DNA of 64,000 nucleotides from positions 310,001 to 374,000 of the forward strand of contig CP051232.1 in assembly GCA_017792445.1 (NCBI GenBank), written 5' to 3'. The notes under the pieces are model-generated. The model saw only the letters and a list, made by a program, of their open reading frames with translations, did not search any database and had not been told where the DNA came from. Position 1 is the stretch's first letter, and every line of letters starts with the position of its first letter. The translations under genes and the position numbers were made by a program. This DNA is from Maritimibacter sp. (GTDB lineage: Bacteria > Pseudomonadota > Alphaproteobacteria > Rhodobacterales > Rhodobacteraceae). This document shows, in pieces, positions 25,700 through 35,409 of the stretch.

Positions 25700-27274
25700 T
25701 TGAAGATAGGCACGCCGAGAGAGATCTTCGAAGGCGAAGCGCGCGTGGCGATGACGCCCGACAGCGCCGCCCAGCTGCAGAAACTGGGATATGACTGCGC
25801 CATCGAAAGCGGCGCCGGTATCAAGGCGGGCTTCACCGACGACGCCTATGCCGCCGCCGGTGTCGACGTGGTGGACAGTGCCGAGGCGCTTTGGTCCGGC
25901 TGCGACATCGTCGCCAAGGTCCGCCCGCCGAGCGAAGGCGAACTGGACCGGGTCAAACCGGGGCAGCTTCTGATCTCGTTCTTCTACCCCGGCAGCAACG
26001 AGGCGCTGCTGGAGCAGGCGAAGGGCAAGAACGCCAACGTCATCGCGATGGACATGGTGCCGCGCATCAGCCGCGCCCAGAAGATGGACGCGCTGTCGTC
26101 CATGGCGAACATCGCGGGCTATCGCGCGGTGATCGAGGCGGGCAACAACTTCGGCCGCTTCTTCACCGGCCAGGTGACCGCCGCGGGCAAGGTGCCGCCG
26201 GCCAAGGTGCTGATCGTCGGCGCCGGCGTCGCGGGTCTTGCCGCGATCGGTACCGCGACCTCGCTGGGCGCCATCACCTACGCGTTCGATGTCCGCCCCG
26301 AGGTTGCCGAACAAATCGAATCGATGGGCGCCGAATTCGTCTATCTCGACTTCGAGGAAGCGCAGCAGGACGGCTCGTCCACCGGCGGCTATGCCGCGCC
26401 GTCGAGCCCCGAGTTCCGCGAGAAGCAGCTTGAGAAATTCCGCGAACTGGCGCCCGAGGTCGACATCGTCATCACCACCGCCCTGATCCCGAACCGCGCC
26501 GCGCCGGTTCTGTGGACCAAGGACATGGTCGAGGCGATGAAGCCCGGCTCGGTCATCGTCGACCTCGCCGCCGAGCGCGGCGGCAACTGCGAACTGACGG
26601 TTCCGGACGAGAAATTCGTGACCGACAACGGCGTGACCATCGTCGGATACACCGACTTCCCCAGCCGGATGGCGACGCAGTCCTCGACGCTCTACGCGAC
26701 CAACGTCCGCCACATGATGACCGACCTGACGCCCGAGAAAGACGGCACGGTCGTACACAACATGGAAGACGACGTGATCCGGGGCGCCACGGTGGCCTAC
26801 GAGGGCGAGATCACCTTCCCGCCTCCGCCGCCCAAGGTGAAGGCCATCGCGGCACAGCCGAAAAAGGAAACCGCGAAGGAACTGACGCCGGAAGAAAAGC
26901 GCGCCGCCGAACTGGCCGCGTTCAAGAAGGCGACCAAGACGCAGGTCACCTACCTTGCCGTGGGCACGCTGATCCTGATGCTGATCGGGTCCTTCGCGCC
27001 CGCCAGCTTCATGTCGCACTTCATCGTCTTTGCGCTGGCCTGTTTCGTCGGTTTCCAGGTTATCTGGAACGTCAGCCACGCGCTGCACACGCCGCTGATG
27101 GCGATCACCAACGCGATCTCGGGCATCATCGTGGTCGGGGCGCTGTTGCAGATCGGCGCGTCGAGCTGGCTGGTGGTGCTGCTCAGTTTCATCGCGGTGC
27201 TGATCGCATCGATCAACATCGTCGGCGGCTTCCTGGTCACGCGCCGGATGCTCGCCATGTTCCAGAAGTCGTAA
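25700..27274 (+). CDS. pntA: NAD(P) transhydrogenase subunit alpha
   Basis: A 524-residue membrane protein that, with PntB, couples proton influx to hydride transfer from NADH to NADP+. The N-terminal NAD(H)-binding domain has [20 protein letters not shown] and the dinucleotide fold [20 protein letters not shown] near residue 170; three to four membrane helices occupy the last 90 residues. The start is TTG 25700 behind AGGGGAAG; no ATG fits. Length matches the fused, E. coli-like form. The pntB gene follows after 15 bp. Confidence 0.93.
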   Translation: MKIGTPREIFEGEARVAMTPDSAAQLQKLGYDCAIESGAGIKAGFTDDAYAAAGVDVVDSAEALWSGCDIVAKVRPPSEGELDRVKPGQLLISFFYPGSNEALLEQAKGKNANVIAMDMVPRISRAQKMDALSSMANIAGYRAVIEAGNNFGRFFTGQVTAAGKVPPAKVLIVGAGVAGLAAIGTATSLGAITYAFDVRPEVAEQIESMGAEFVYLDFEEAQQDGSSTGGYAAPSSPEFREKQLEKFRELAPEVDIVITTALIPNRAAPVLWTKDMVEAMKPGSVIVDLAAERGGNCELTVPDEKFVTDNGVTIVGYTDFPSRMATQSSTLYATNVRHMMTDLTPEKDGTVVHNMEDDVIRGATVAYEGEITFPPPPPKVKAIAAQPKKETAKELTPEEKRAAELAAFKKATKTQVTYLAVGTLILMLIGSFAPASFMSHFIVFALACFVGFQVIWNVSHALHTPLMAITNAISGIIVVGALLQIGASSWLVVLLSFIAVLIASINIVGGFLVTRRMLAMFQKS

Positions 27275-27289
27275 AGGGGTAGCAAGACC

Positions 27290-28747
27290 ATGTCTGCCGG
27301 TTTCGTTTCGGCCGTGTACATTGCGGCCTCCATTCTCTTCATCCTGGCCCTCGGGGGCCTGTCCAACCAGGAAAGCGCCAAGCGGGCGATCTGGTACGGC
27401 ATCGCGGGGATGTTCCTTGCGATGGTCGCCACGATCTTCGGTCCGGGCGTGTCGAACGTCTTCCTGATCCTCGTCGCGGTCGCCGCGGGCGCCGTTGCGG
27501 GCGCCGTGGTCGCGGGCCGCGTGCAGATGACCGAAATGCCCCAGTTGGTGGCAGCGCTGCATTCGTTCGTAGGCCTGGCCGCCGTGTTCATCGGCCTGAA
27601 CGCCGACGTGATGCTGAACGCGGTCAACGACCTGAAAGCGGCGGGCGCGGACCTGCACGCGCTGGTCGCCGCCAAGGACATCACCGGGTTCGGCGAGACG
27701 CTTTGGCACAAGGATGCGACCGAGATCGCGATCCTGAAGGTCGAGGTCTTCCTCGGCATCTTCATCGGCGCGGTGACCTTCACCGGCTCTGTCGTCGCTT
27801 TCGGCAAGCTTGCGGGCAAGATCGACGGCAAGCCCGAGAAGCTGCCCGGTGGCCACATGCTGAACGCGGGCGCCGCCCTGCTATGCCTGATCCTCGGCCT
27901 GATGTACTGGAACGGCGCTGGCGCCTGGACCATGGTGCTGATGGCGATCATCGCGGGTTTCATCGGCTGGCACCTGATCATGGGCATCGGCGGCGCCGAC
28001 ATGCCGGTGGTCGTGTCGATGCTGAACAGCTACTCGGGCTGGGCCGCCGCCGCGATCGGCTTCACGTTGGGCAACGACCTGCTGATCGTCACCGGCGCGC
28101 TGGTTGGCTCTTCCGGTGCGATCTTGTCCTACATCATGTGCAAGGCGATGAACCGGCACTTCGTATCGGTGATCCTCGGCGGCTTCGGCGGCACGGCGGG
28201 CCCGGCGCAGGAGATCGAGGGCGAGCAGATCGCGATCGACGCCGACGGTGTCGCCAATGCCCTGAACGAGGCGGACAGCGTGATCATCGTGCCGGGCTAC
28301 GGTATGGCGGTGGCGCAGGCGCAGCAGTCGGTCAGTGAACTCACCCGCAAGCTGCGGGCCGCGGGCAAGGAGGTGCGCTTTGCCATCCACCCCGTCGCCG
28401 GACGCCTGCCCGGCCACATGAACGTGCTGCTGGCCGAGGCCAAGGTGCCCTACGACATCGTGCTGGAGATGGAGGAGATCAACGACGATTTCCCTGACAC
28501 GGACGTGGTGATCGTGATCGGCTCGAACGACATCGTGAACCCGGCGGCGCAGGACGATCCCAACTCGCCCATCGCGGGGATGCCGGTGCTGGAGGTCTGG
28601 AAAGCCAAGCAGGTGTTCGTGTCCAAGCGCGGTCAAGGCACCGGCTATTCCGGGATCGAGAACCCGCTGTTCTTCAAGGACAACACGCGGATGTTCTACG
28701 GCGACGCGAAGGCGTCGATCGACAGCCTGCTGCCGAAGATCGACTGA
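27290..28747 (+). CDS. pntB: NAD(P) transhydrogenase subunit beta
   Basis: A 485-residue protein. Some eight to nine membrane helices (first [20 protein letters not shown]) precede the soluble NADP(H)-binding domain, which begins around residue 300 with [20 protein letters not shown] and carries [19 protein letters not shown] and [17 protein letters not shown]. It forms the proton channel together with PntA. It ends before a terminator hairpin. Confidence 0.95.
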   Translation: MSAGFVSAVYIAASILFILALGGLSNQESAKRAIWYGIAGMFLAMVATIFGPGVSNVFLILVAVAAGAVAGAVVAGRVQMTEMPQLVAALHSFVGLAAVFIGLNADVMLNAVNDLKAAGADLHALVAAKDITGFGETLWHKDATEIAILKVEVFLGIFIGAVTFTGSVVAFGKLAGKIDGKPEKLPGGHMLNAGAALLCLILGLMYWNGAGAWTMVLMAIIAGFIGWHLIMGIGGADMPVVVSMLNSYSGWAAAAIGFTLGNDLLIVTGALVGSSGAILSYIMCKAMNRHFVSVILGGFGGTAGPAQEIEGEQIAIDADGVANALNEADSVIIVPGYGMAVAQAQQSVSELTRKLRAAGKEVRFAIHPVAGRLPGHMNVLLAEAKVPYDIVLEMEEINDDFPDTDVVIVIGSNDIVNPAAQDDPNSPIAGMPVLEVWKAKQVFVSKRGQGTGYSGIENPLFFKDNTRMFYGDAKASIDSLLPKID

Positions 28748-28752
28748 TCCCG

Positions 28753-28794
28753 GAACGGGCGGGGTTTACCGCCCGTTCACCCCTTTTCCCTACA
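28753..28794 (+). terminator. Terminator of pntAB
   Basis: Stem GAACGGGCGG (28753-28762) with CCGCCCGTTC (28769-28778), loop GGTTTA, followed by CACCCCTTTTCCC. It starts 6 bp after the pntB stop. Confidence 0.8.
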
Positions 28795-28827
28795 TCACGC
28801 GCATGGCCCGGTTCATCCGGACCCGAG

Positions 28828-28860
28828 ACATTCCGCCCCGTTTTAGGGGCGGGATGTTTC
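28828..28860 (+). terminator. Second terminator-like hairpin
   Basis: ACATTCCGCCCC (28828-28839) pairs with GGGGCGGGATGT (28846-28857) with one T-G wobble and a 6-nt GTTTTA loop, then TTTC. It may be a back-up terminator for pntAB or the 5' boundary of the decarboxylase leader. Confidence 0.5.
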
Positions 28861-28979
28861 GCTGCGCCCGTGGCTGCTCTGCCGTTTGAAATCGGAAAGA
28901 TCCGCGCAGGACAGGTCCCGCTGCGCGAGAGGCAACGGGCGCGGAGAGGCCGACGGCGGATCCGTTTCAGACTGACTTA

Positions 28980-29383
28980 GAATGGTAAAACAGCCGTTAA
29001 GCCGTGCCTGGAAATCGTCACTTGTGACCCGCTAATTTGCCACGCCTGTATCGATTTGCCTGCCGAAGCGGCCCGGAACCCCGGAAGTGCGCTCCCCATC
29101 CGCACCAGTTGTGCTCTTTCCGACGCAGGGCCACCTGCCGCAGCGGAAAAGTCCTTATATCCAAATCACTTCGGCGCTGTGCTGCCGACGCGGGAAAGAA
29201 ATTTCCATTGCAACGAAAAATCCTCTTGCGTGAATCGCACATCGGCCTCATATGCGCGCTCAAGACGCCAACGCACGCGCCTCTGGCCGGCACGCAGCAT
29301 CGCACGCCCGCGTTTACGTAGCGACGGTAACGTCTCCCTTGGAACTGAGCGGTCATATATGGCCGGGTCTATTGGAGATGACC
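28980..29383 (+). promoter_or_regulatory. Long structured 5' leader of the ornithine decarboxylase gene (candidate speF RNA motif)
   Basis: About 400 bp between the pntAB terminators and the decarboxylase has no convincing gene. It contains a GACG-GTAA-CGTC hairpin with a GNRA loop (29323-29334) and GGTCAT/ATGGCC around AT (29351-29364), placed 10 nt before the ribosome site. A conserved RNA of about this size, the speF motif, is known in front of alphaproteobacterial ornithine decarboxylase genes. Placement and size fit; the assignment itself is inference. A non-ATG frame (29037-29321) crosses the leader and could host a leader peptide. Confidence 0.5.
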
Positions 29384-30553
29384 ATGACGATGCTGTTCGA
29401 CGGCGCCCTGCCGTCCGTACCCGTATCCCTGCCCACCCGTGTCGAGCGCTTCATCGCCGACAACCACTTCGACCACCCGACCCTGGTGCTGGACACCGAC
29501 GCGGTGGCCGAGCGCTTTCACGCGCTGAAATCGGGGCTTGGTCAGACCCACATCCACTACGCCGTCAAAGCGAACCCCGCCCGCGAGATCATCGCGCGGC
29601 TGGTCGCCGAAGGCTCGAACTTCGATGCGGCGTCGCGTGGCGAGATCGAACTCTGCCTCAGCCAGGGCGCCCGCCCCGAGCAGATCTCGTTCGGCAACAC
29701 CGTGAAGCGCGCCTCGGACATCGCCTTCGCGCATTCCGCCGGCATCCGCCTGTTCGCCGCCGATGCGGCGGAAGAGCTGGAGAAGATCGCCGAGCATGCA
29801 CCGGGCGCGATGGTCTACCTGCGCCTTCTGGTCGACAACCCGCAGGCCGACTGGCCGCTGTCGCGCAAGTTCGGCAGCGACCGTGACATGGCGATCGAGC
29901 TGTGCGCCTACGCGAAATCGCTGGGTCTGGAGCCGGTGGGCCTGTCGTTCCACGTCGGCTCGCAAACCCGCCGCGCCAATATGTGGACCGGCGTGCTGGA
30001 CTACGTCGCAGGCGTCTGGGCCGATGCGAAAGCCGCGGGCCACGACCTCACGCTGATCAACATCGGCGGCGGTTTCCCCGCGTTCTACGGCGAACCGGTC
30101 GAGGCGCCCGCCGCCTATGCCGCGGAAGTCCGCCGCATGGTCGAAGCCCGTTTCCCCGGCGCCCGCATCATGGCCGAGCCCGGCCGTGGACTGGTGGCCG
30201 AATGCGGTGCGATCGCCTGCGAAGTCATGCTGGTGTCGCGCAAGTCGGGCGACGACCTGCACCGCTGGGTCTACCTCGACATCGGCAAATTCTCGGGTCT
30301 GGCCGAAACCATCGACGAGGCGATCCGCTACCAGTTCGTCACGCCGCACGACGGCGAGGCGGTGGGCCCGTGCATCCTGGCCGGTCCGTCCTGCGACTCG
30401 GCCGACGTCCTGTACGAGAAGCGCCCCGTGGCACTGCCGATGGGCCTGCGTTCGGGCGACCGGATCGTGATCCGCAACGCCGGCGCATACACGTCGAGCT
30501 ATTCGTCGGTCGGGTTCAACGGCTTCCCGCCGCTGGACGTTCTGGTCCTGTAA
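29384..30553 (+). CDS. Type III PLP-dependent decarboxylase (ornithine/lysine decarboxylase)
   Basis: A 389-residue alanine-racemase-fold decarboxylase. It makes putrescine (or cadaverine) from ornithine (or lysine). The PLP lysine is in HYAVKANPAREI (about residue 62), the phosphate-binding Gly-rich loop is NIGGGFPAFYG, and the catalytic Cys is in GPSCDSADVLYE (about residue 335). ATG 29384 has GGAG at 6-nt spacing; ATG 29378 overlaps the ribosome site. Homospermidine synthase at 45362 would consume the putrescine. ODC versus lysine specificity cannot be settled by eye. Confidence 0.88.
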   Translation: MTMLFDGALPSVPVSLPTRVERFIADNHFDHPTLVLDTDAVAERFHALKSGLGQTHIHYAVKANPAREIIARLVAEGSNFDAASRGEIELCLSQGARPEQISFGNTVKRASDIAFAHSAGIRLFAADAAEELEKIAEHAPGAMVYLRLLVDNPQADWPLSRKFGSDRDMAIELCAYAKSLGLEPVGLSFHVGSQTRRANMWTGVLDYVAGVWADAKAAGHDLTLINIGGGFPAFYGEPVEAPAAYAAEVRRMVEARFPGARIMAEPGRGLVAECGAIACEVMLVSRKSGDDLHRWVYLDIGKFSGLAETIDEAIRYQFVTPHDGEAVGPCILAGPSCDSADVLYEKRPVALPMGLRSGDRIVIRNAGAYTSSYSSVGFNGFPPLDVLVL

Positions 30554-30576
30554 AGCCCCGCGCCTGACACGATACC

Positions 30577-30636
30577 GGGCCGGCCCACACGCCGGCCCAA
30601 AGGGTCTGCCCCAAAGGAGGAGGGGCAGGCCCTTTT
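30577..30636 (+). terminator. Tandem hairpins with rho-independent terminator
   Basis: First hairpin GGGCCGGC/GCCGGCCC (30577-30598). The second, AAAGGGTCTGCCCC (30599-30612) with GGGGCAGGCCCTTTT (30622-30636), has one mismatch and ends in TTTT. It terminates the decarboxylase transcript. Confidence 0.8.
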
Positions 30637-30637
30637 C

Positions 30638-30651
30638 CGTTCCCGGGAACG
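30638..30651. promoter_or_regulatory. 14-bp perfect palindrome upstream of the DUF3422 gene
   Basis: CGTTCCCGGGAACG is self-complementary over its full length and lies 84 bp before the DUF3422 ATG. It could be a dimeric regulator's operator or simply part of the terminator region. Confidence 0.3.
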
Positions 30652-30734
30652 AAACGCCGCAGGGGTGCGGAAAGGCTTTTGCGCCGCGCGGTGCAGGCCG
30701 TAGGGTCGGACGGAAACGCACGGACCCGAACGAC

Positions 30735-32015
30735 ATGAGCCCGATCCAGGACCACCCGCTTCGCTACCCGCTCGCCAACGAGCTTCACGCCCGGCCCTTC
30801 CCGACCCTGAAGACCCCGTCGCATGCCGTTTACATGGCAATCAAGCGCCCGCAGGACGCGGCGAACCGCGACCGGGCACATGACCTCGCGCATCTGGTCG
30901 CGCTGCTGGATCGCTTTGGCGCGCAACACCCAAAGCCCGGCGCGACGCATTACTTCGGGGATCTCGGCGCGTTCCGGCTGAAGTGGGAAAGCCACACCGA
31001 GTTCGTGACCTACACCGCCATAGTCGACGGGGTGGAAGGACGTCCCTTCGACAAGGCGGCATTCGGCGTTTTCCCCGACGACTGGCTCGACGACGCCCCC
31101 GGCACCCGGATCACATCTGCCTTCATCCGGTTCGAACCTTTCGAATCGCAGCAGACAGTGGTCGACAAGCTTGCGGACTGGTTCGTGACCGAAAGCCTCG
31201 CAGCCAGCGAGATCCTCGACGGCGCGGCAATCATGGCGGGCGACTTCCGGATCGACAGCGCCGGCCACATGCGGTTCGCGGTCTTTCCCAAGCCCGATAC
31301 CGGCCCCGCGCGCTGTGGTCGGATCCTGCAGCGGATCTGCGAGATCGAGACCTACAAGTCGATGTCGATGCTGGGCCTGTCGCGCGCCCGCAGCCTGTCG
31401 CCGCAACTCGGGACCCTCGACGGTCGCCTGAACGCGCTGACCGAGGTGATGGCGATGCAGGCGCAGCCGGCAGAAGACACGTTGGGCGAACTCCTCCAGA
31501 TCACCGCAGAGCTGGAGCGTCTTGCCTCGCAGTCCGGCTTCCGCTTCTCGGCCACCGGCGCCTACAGTTCGCTGGTCGTCGACCGCATCCGCGTGCTGCG
31601 CGAAGAGCGGTTCGAGAACCGGCAGACCTTCAACGAGTTCATGGCTCGGCGGTTCGACCCCGCGATGCGCACGGTGCGCGCGACCGAGGCGCAGGTGCAT
31701 TCGATGGCCGAGCGTGCGGCGCGGGCAGCCGAGTTGCTGCGCACCCGGGTGGATGTCGAGCGGTCGGCGCAGAACCAGAAACTGCTCGAGTCGATGGACA
31801 GCCGCGCGCAGGTCCAGTTGCGATTGCAGGAAACGGTCGAGGGGCTGTCTGTTGTGGCGATCAGCTACTATGCGGTCAGCCTTGCCGCCTACGCGCTGTA
31901 CCCCCTCGCCGACCCGCTGGGGATGTCGAAAGGTCTGCTGACCGCCATCCTTGTGCCCGTTGTGGTGGGCGCCGTGTTCCTGATGGTCCGCCGGATCCGC
32001 AAGCGCCTGCACTGA
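30735..32015 (+). CDS. DUF3422 family membrane protein
   Basis: A 426-residue protein. The N-terminus has the family-typical HPLRYPLANELHARPFPTLK, followed by HYFGDLGAFRLKWESHTEFV. A helical, coiled-coil-prone middle (QLRLQETVEGLSVVAISYYA) leads into two C-terminal membrane helices (near residues 375-395 and 402-420) and a basic end RRIRKRLH. The large domain is probably cytoplasmic and anchored at its C-terminus. The family is common in Rhodobacteraceae; function is unknown. Confidence 0.82.
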   Translation: MSPIQDHPLRYPLANELHARPFPTLKTPSHAVYMAIKRPQDAANRDRAHDLAHLVALLDRFGAQHPKPGATHYFGDLGAFRLKWESHTEFVTYTAIVDGVEGRPFDKAAFGVFPDDWLDDAPGTRITSAFIRFEPFESQQTVVDKLADWFVTESLAASEILDGAAIMAGDFRIDSAGHMRFAVFPKPDTGPARCGRILQRICEIETYKSMSMLGLSRARSLSPQLGTLDGRLNALTEVMAMQAQPAEDTLGELLQITAELERLASQSGFRFSATGAYSSLVVDRIRVLREERFENRQTFNEFMARRFDPAMRTVRATEAQVHSMAERAARAAELLRTRVDVERSAQNQKLLESMDSRAQVQLRLQETVEGLSVVAISYYAVSLAAYALYPLADPLGMSKGLLTAILVPVVVGAVFLMVRRIRKRLH

Positions 32016-32080
32016 CCGCCTTGCGCCCGGCCCGCACCTGCATAGGATCGGCGGACACGGGAGGACGGAGAGGACAGGCA

Positions 32081-32839
32081 ATGCACCTACAGGGCAAGCA
32101 TGCGCTGATCACCGGTGGCGGCACCGGGATTGGACTTGGGATCGCGCGGGAACTGGCCGCGCATGGCGCACGGGTCACGATCTGCGGCCGCCGCGCCGGA
32201 CCGCTGGAGGACGCGGCGAAGACGACTTCCGGGCTGTTCCCGCTGGTTATGGATGTCAGCGACGAAGCCGCTGTCCGGGACGGGTTCGCCAAGGCAGTGG
32301 ACGCCCGCGGCCCCATCGCGATCCATGTCGCGAACGCGGGGATCGCTGAAGGCCGGTCGCTGCGGAAAACCGACCTCGCGTTCTGGCGTCGGATGATGGG
32401 CATCAACCTTGACGGCGCGTTTCTGACGATCCGCGAGGCGCTGGAAACCATGTCCGGCCTCGACTGGGGCCGGGTGATCGCGGTGTCATCCATGGCGGGG
32501 CTGAAGGGCCTGCGCGGCGCGCCGGCTTACAGCGCCTCGAAACACGCCATGATCGGTCTGATCCGGTCGCTGGCCGCCGACTACGCGGGCCGGCCGCTGA
32601 GGTTCAATGCCCTGTGTCCCGGCTATGTCGAAACCGAGATCGTGGACCGCAACGTGGTCTCGATCCGCGACCGCGCGGGCGTGACCGAGGAAGAAGCGCT
32701 GGCGATGATGGTCGGCGCCAACCCGCACAAGCGGCTGGTCACAGTGGCCGAGGTCGCGGAAGCGGCGATGTTCCTGTGCGGCCCGAACTCCGGCAGCATG
32801 AACGGACAGGCCATCGCCATCGCCGGCGGCGAACTGTGA
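32081..32839 (+). CDS. SDR-family NAD(P)-dependent oxidoreductase
   Basis: A 252-residue short-chain dehydrogenase. The cofactor motif is TGGGTGIG at residues 11-18, NAG at about 86-88, and the catalytic YSASK near residue 150 with Ser in SSMAGLKG. The C-terminal GQAIAIAGGEL is typical of classical SDRs such as 3-hydroxybutyrate or 3-ketoacyl reductases. ATG 32081 begins MHLQGKHALITGG. It may be co-transcribed with kynureninase 40 bp downstream, but no shared pathway is evident. Confidence 0.88.
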   Translation: MHLQGKHALITGGGTGIGLGIARELAAHGARVTICGRRAGPLEDAAKTTSGLFPLVMDVSDEAAVRDGFAKAVDARGPIAIHVANAGIAEGRSLRKTDLAFWRRMMGINLDGAFLTIREALETMSGLDWGRVIAVSSMAGLKGLRGAPAYSASKHAMIGLIRSLAADYAGRPLRFNALCPGYVETEIVDRNVVSIRDRAGVTEEEALAMMVGANPHKRLVTVAEVAEAAMFLCGPNSGSMNGQAIAIAGGEL

Positions 32840-32879
32840 CCGCTTGCATCCGTGCCCTTCCATCGGCAATCCGCGTCGC

Positions 32880-34070
32880 ATGACCGATTTCATCGCGACC
32901 CGCGCCCGCTTCGACCTGCCCGAGGGGATCGTCTATCTCGACGGCAACTCGCTTGGCCCCCTGCCCCGCGCCGCCGCCGACCGGGTGGCGCAGACCGTGA
33001 CCGGCGAATGGGGCGGGCAACTGATCACCGCGTGGAACCGCGCCGGGTGGATGGACCAGCCTGCACGGCTGGGTGATCGCATCGCCGGGCTGATCGGCGC
33101 TGCGCCAGGCACCGTCGTCACCGGCGACACCCTGTCGCTGAAGGTCACTCAATGCCTTGCCGCCGCGCTGCAACTGCGTCCTAGCCGGAAAGTCGTGCTG
33201 TCGGACAGCGGCAATTTCCCCTCCGACCTCTACATGGCGCAAGGCTTGCTGTCGGCGCTGGGTCAGGGTCACGAACTGCGCATCGTGGACCCCGAAAACG
33301 TCGCCCAGCACATCGGCGAGGACGTTGCCGCACTGATGCTGACTGAAGTCGACTATCGCACCGGGCGCAAACACGACATGGCGGCGCTGACCGCCAAGGC
33401 TCACGCCGCCGGAGCGCTGGCGATCTGGGACCTCGCCCATTCCGCCGGCGCGCTGCCGGTCGACCTGACCGGAGCCCGTGCGGATTTCGCCGCCGGCTGC
33501 ACCTACAAGTTCCTGAACGGCGGCCCCGGCGCGCCGGCGTTCGTCTACGTCGCGCCGCAGCATCAGCACGTCGAGCCGCTGCTGTCCGGCTGGCTGGGAC
33601 ACGAAGCACCATTCGCCTTCGATCCCGATTATCGGCCCGGCCCCGGCATTGCCCGAATGCGCGTCGGCACCCCGCCGGTGCTGCAGATGGCCGCGCTGGA
33701 CGCCGCGCTCGACATTTTCGACGAGGTCGACATGCAGGCGCTGCGGGCGCGGTCGATGGAACTGAGCGAGCGACTGATCGCGGCGGTAGAGTCCCGCTGC
33801 CCGGAGGTGACGCTCGCCAGCCCCCGCGACGCCAGTGCGCGCGGCAGTCAGGTCTCGTTCCGCCACCCCGAGGGCTATGCCGTGATGCAGGCCCTGATCG
33901 CTGACAGTGTGATCGGAGACTTCCGCGCGCCGGACATCCTGCGCTTCGGGATCACTCCGCTTTATATCGGCGAGGACGAGATCGACCGCGCCGCCGAAAC
34001 GCTCGCGCGGATCCTCGATAGCCGGGCGTGGGACCGCCCAGAGTTCAAGCGCCGTGCCGCGGTGACCTGA
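32880..34070 (+). CDS. kynU: Kynureninase
   Basis: A 396-residue PLP enzyme that cleaves kynurenine or 3-hydroxykynurenine to anthranilate and alanine in tryptophan breakdown. Family motifs are LPEGIVYLDGNSLGPLPRAA at the N-terminus, WDLAHSAGALPVDL with the PLP-contacting Asp and His, and the PLP lysine in CTYKFLNGGPGAP. The C-terminus RFGITPLYIGEDEIDRAA is typical. ATG 32880 is chosen; a TTG at 32844 is in frame but not needed. No tryptophan dioxygenase gene is adjacent. Confidence 0.92.
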   Translation: MTDFIATRARFDLPEGIVYLDGNSLGPLPRAAADRVAQTVTGEWGGQLITAWNRAGWMDQPARLGDRIAGLIGAAPGTVVTGDTLSLKVTQCLAAALQLRPSRKVVLSDSGNFPSDLYMAQGLLSALGQGHELRIVDPENVAQHIGEDVAALMLTEVDYRTGRKHDMAALTAKAHAAGALAIWDLAHSAGALPVDLTGARADFAAGCTYKFLNGGPGAPAFVYVAPQHQHVEPLLSGWLGHEAPFAFDPDYRPGPGIARMRVGTPPVLQMAALDAALDIFDEVDMQALRARSMELSERLIAAVESRCPEVTLASPRDASARGSQVSFRHPEGYAVMQALIADSVIGDFRAPDILRFGITPLYIGEDEIDRAAETLARILDSRAWDRPEFKRRAAVT

Positions 34071-34136
34071 CCGCGGCCTGGTCTGACGACGGGCATCCGC
34101 GCCGGAGGCTTCTGCGGACTGCCAAGCGCGCGAGCC

Positions 34137-35312
34137 TTACCAACTGCCGCTCGCCCCGCCGCCCGAAGACGAGCCGCCGCCGAAGGACGACCGGCTGGAG
34201 CCCGAGCCACTGGAGGAACTGACCTTCGGGATCGTCCGGATCTCGCTGTCGTGGTAGCCGCAATTGCTGCAATCGTAGTCCAGCCGCTTTCGCCCCGTGC
34301 TCGACTTGGTCGCCGCCTGCAGCACTTCGGCGGTCGTGCTCAGCGTGCGATAGCTGCATTGCGGACAGGCGCTGTAGCCCGAGAACCAGGCCTGGTGGCG
34401 CGTGATCAGCATGTGGGCGCAGGACGGGCAGTGCCAGACGTCATAGTCGACCGACCGCAGGTATTCCTCCAGCCGCTGGCCGCCGTCCAGATGCTCGTCA
34501 TCCGCCTCTTCCCCCGCCCGCAGCATGACCGTTCCGCAACGGTCGCAAGCCCGTGGGCGGTTGCGCAGGTGACGCCGCACCGCGAAGACGATGGCTCCCA
34601 CGGGCGCCGCCAGAAGCCCCCATGCGAAGGCGCCCAACGCTTCGATCCAGTGCCAGATGCGATAGAAGCCGCGCCGCAGCGTGTTGGTCGAGAACTCGTC
34701 GGGATAGTTGCCGGTCAGTTCGAAAATCGTTTCGTCGACGCCCGTCAGGATGCCCGCCTGATAATCCTCGTTGCGGAAATCGGGCAAGAAGCCCTCGTCG
34801 ATCACCCGCTGCATCCGGTCGTTCCACAGCACGGAATAGCCCGCGCCGATCTCGATCCGCATGCGGCGGTCGCCCTCCGAGACCAGCACAAGAACACCGT
34901 CGTTGGACGACGCGTTGCCAATGCCCCAGTCGTTGAAAAGCGCCGTCGCAAAGCTCTCCAGCGATCCCGTGTAGCCATAGGTGGCAAGGCTCTGGATCGT
35001 CAGCACCGTCATCTCGATCCCGGTCTGGTCGTATAGGACGATCAGGTCGTCGCGGATCGAGGTCTCGGCCGCCGGGTCCAGCAGGTCGGCATAGTCGTTG
35101 ACGTAGACATCGCCATATCCCGGAATGCCGGTCGCCGAGCCACCGCCTGCCCCGCGCGAGGCGTCGGGGGTGAAGGTCACCTGCTCGCTGGGGCGCTCTG
35201 CCGCGACTTCGGCGGGACGGGTGAGCGTGCCGACCAGAAATCCTGCCCCCAGCCCGATCACGACCACCGCGAATGCGATCGCCAGCGCGAAGTTCAAGTC
35301 ATGTTTCGTCAT
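34137..35312 (-). CDS. TPM-domain membrane protein with zinc ribbons
   Basis: A 391-residue protein. An N-terminal membrane segment (FALAIAFAVVVIGLGAGFLV) is followed by a periplasmic TPM domain (VYVNDYADLLDPAAETSIRD to about residue 190) and a second membrane helix. A C-terminal part has four CxxC pairs (CDRCG, CPSCA, CPQCS, CSNCG), a zinc-ribbon arrangement, and ends in a Ser/Gly tail (SFGGGSSSGGGASGSW) like other YgcG-family proteins. TPM domains are linked to photosystem II repair in plants; the bacterial role is unclear. Confidence 0.8.
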   Translation of the reverse strand: MTKHDLNFALAIAFAVVVIGLGAGFLVGTLTRPAEVAAERPSEQVTFTPDASRGAGGGSATGIPGYGDVYVNDYADLLDPAAETSIRDDLIVLYDQTGIEMTVLTIQSLATYGYTGSLESFATALFNDWGIGNASSNDGVLVLVSEGDRRMRIEIGAGYSVLWNDRMQRVIDEGFLPDFRNEDYQAGILTGVDETIFELTGNYPDEFSTNTLRRGFYRIWHWIEALGAFAWGLLAAPVGAIVFAVRRHLRNRPRACDRCGTVMLRAGEEADDEHLDGGQRLEEYLRSVDYDVWHCPSCAHMLITRHQAWFSGYSACPQCSYRTLSTTAEVLQAATKSSTGRKRLDYDCSNCGYHDSEIRTIPKVSSSSGSGSSRSSFGGGSSSGGGASGSW

Positions 35313-35409
35313 CCGCCCCTCCGGTCGGCGCCTGCCTGCTTCGGCGCGACCCTAGGAGGCGATACCGGACCCGCCAATGGCGGAATTCCGGCCCCTTCGT
35401 GAAAACGGT

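Noticed and set aside
25640-27856. 738-codon minus-strand frame opposite pntA/pntB
   Set aside because: Antisense shadow of two well-identified genes in GC-rich DNA; Arg/His/Gly-rich with no domain.
29037-29321. 94-codon frame in the decarboxylase leader as an ordinary gene
   Set aside because: It starts with a non-ATG codon without a ribosome site and overlaps the structured leader. A short leader peptide within it remains possible, but it is not listed as a gene.
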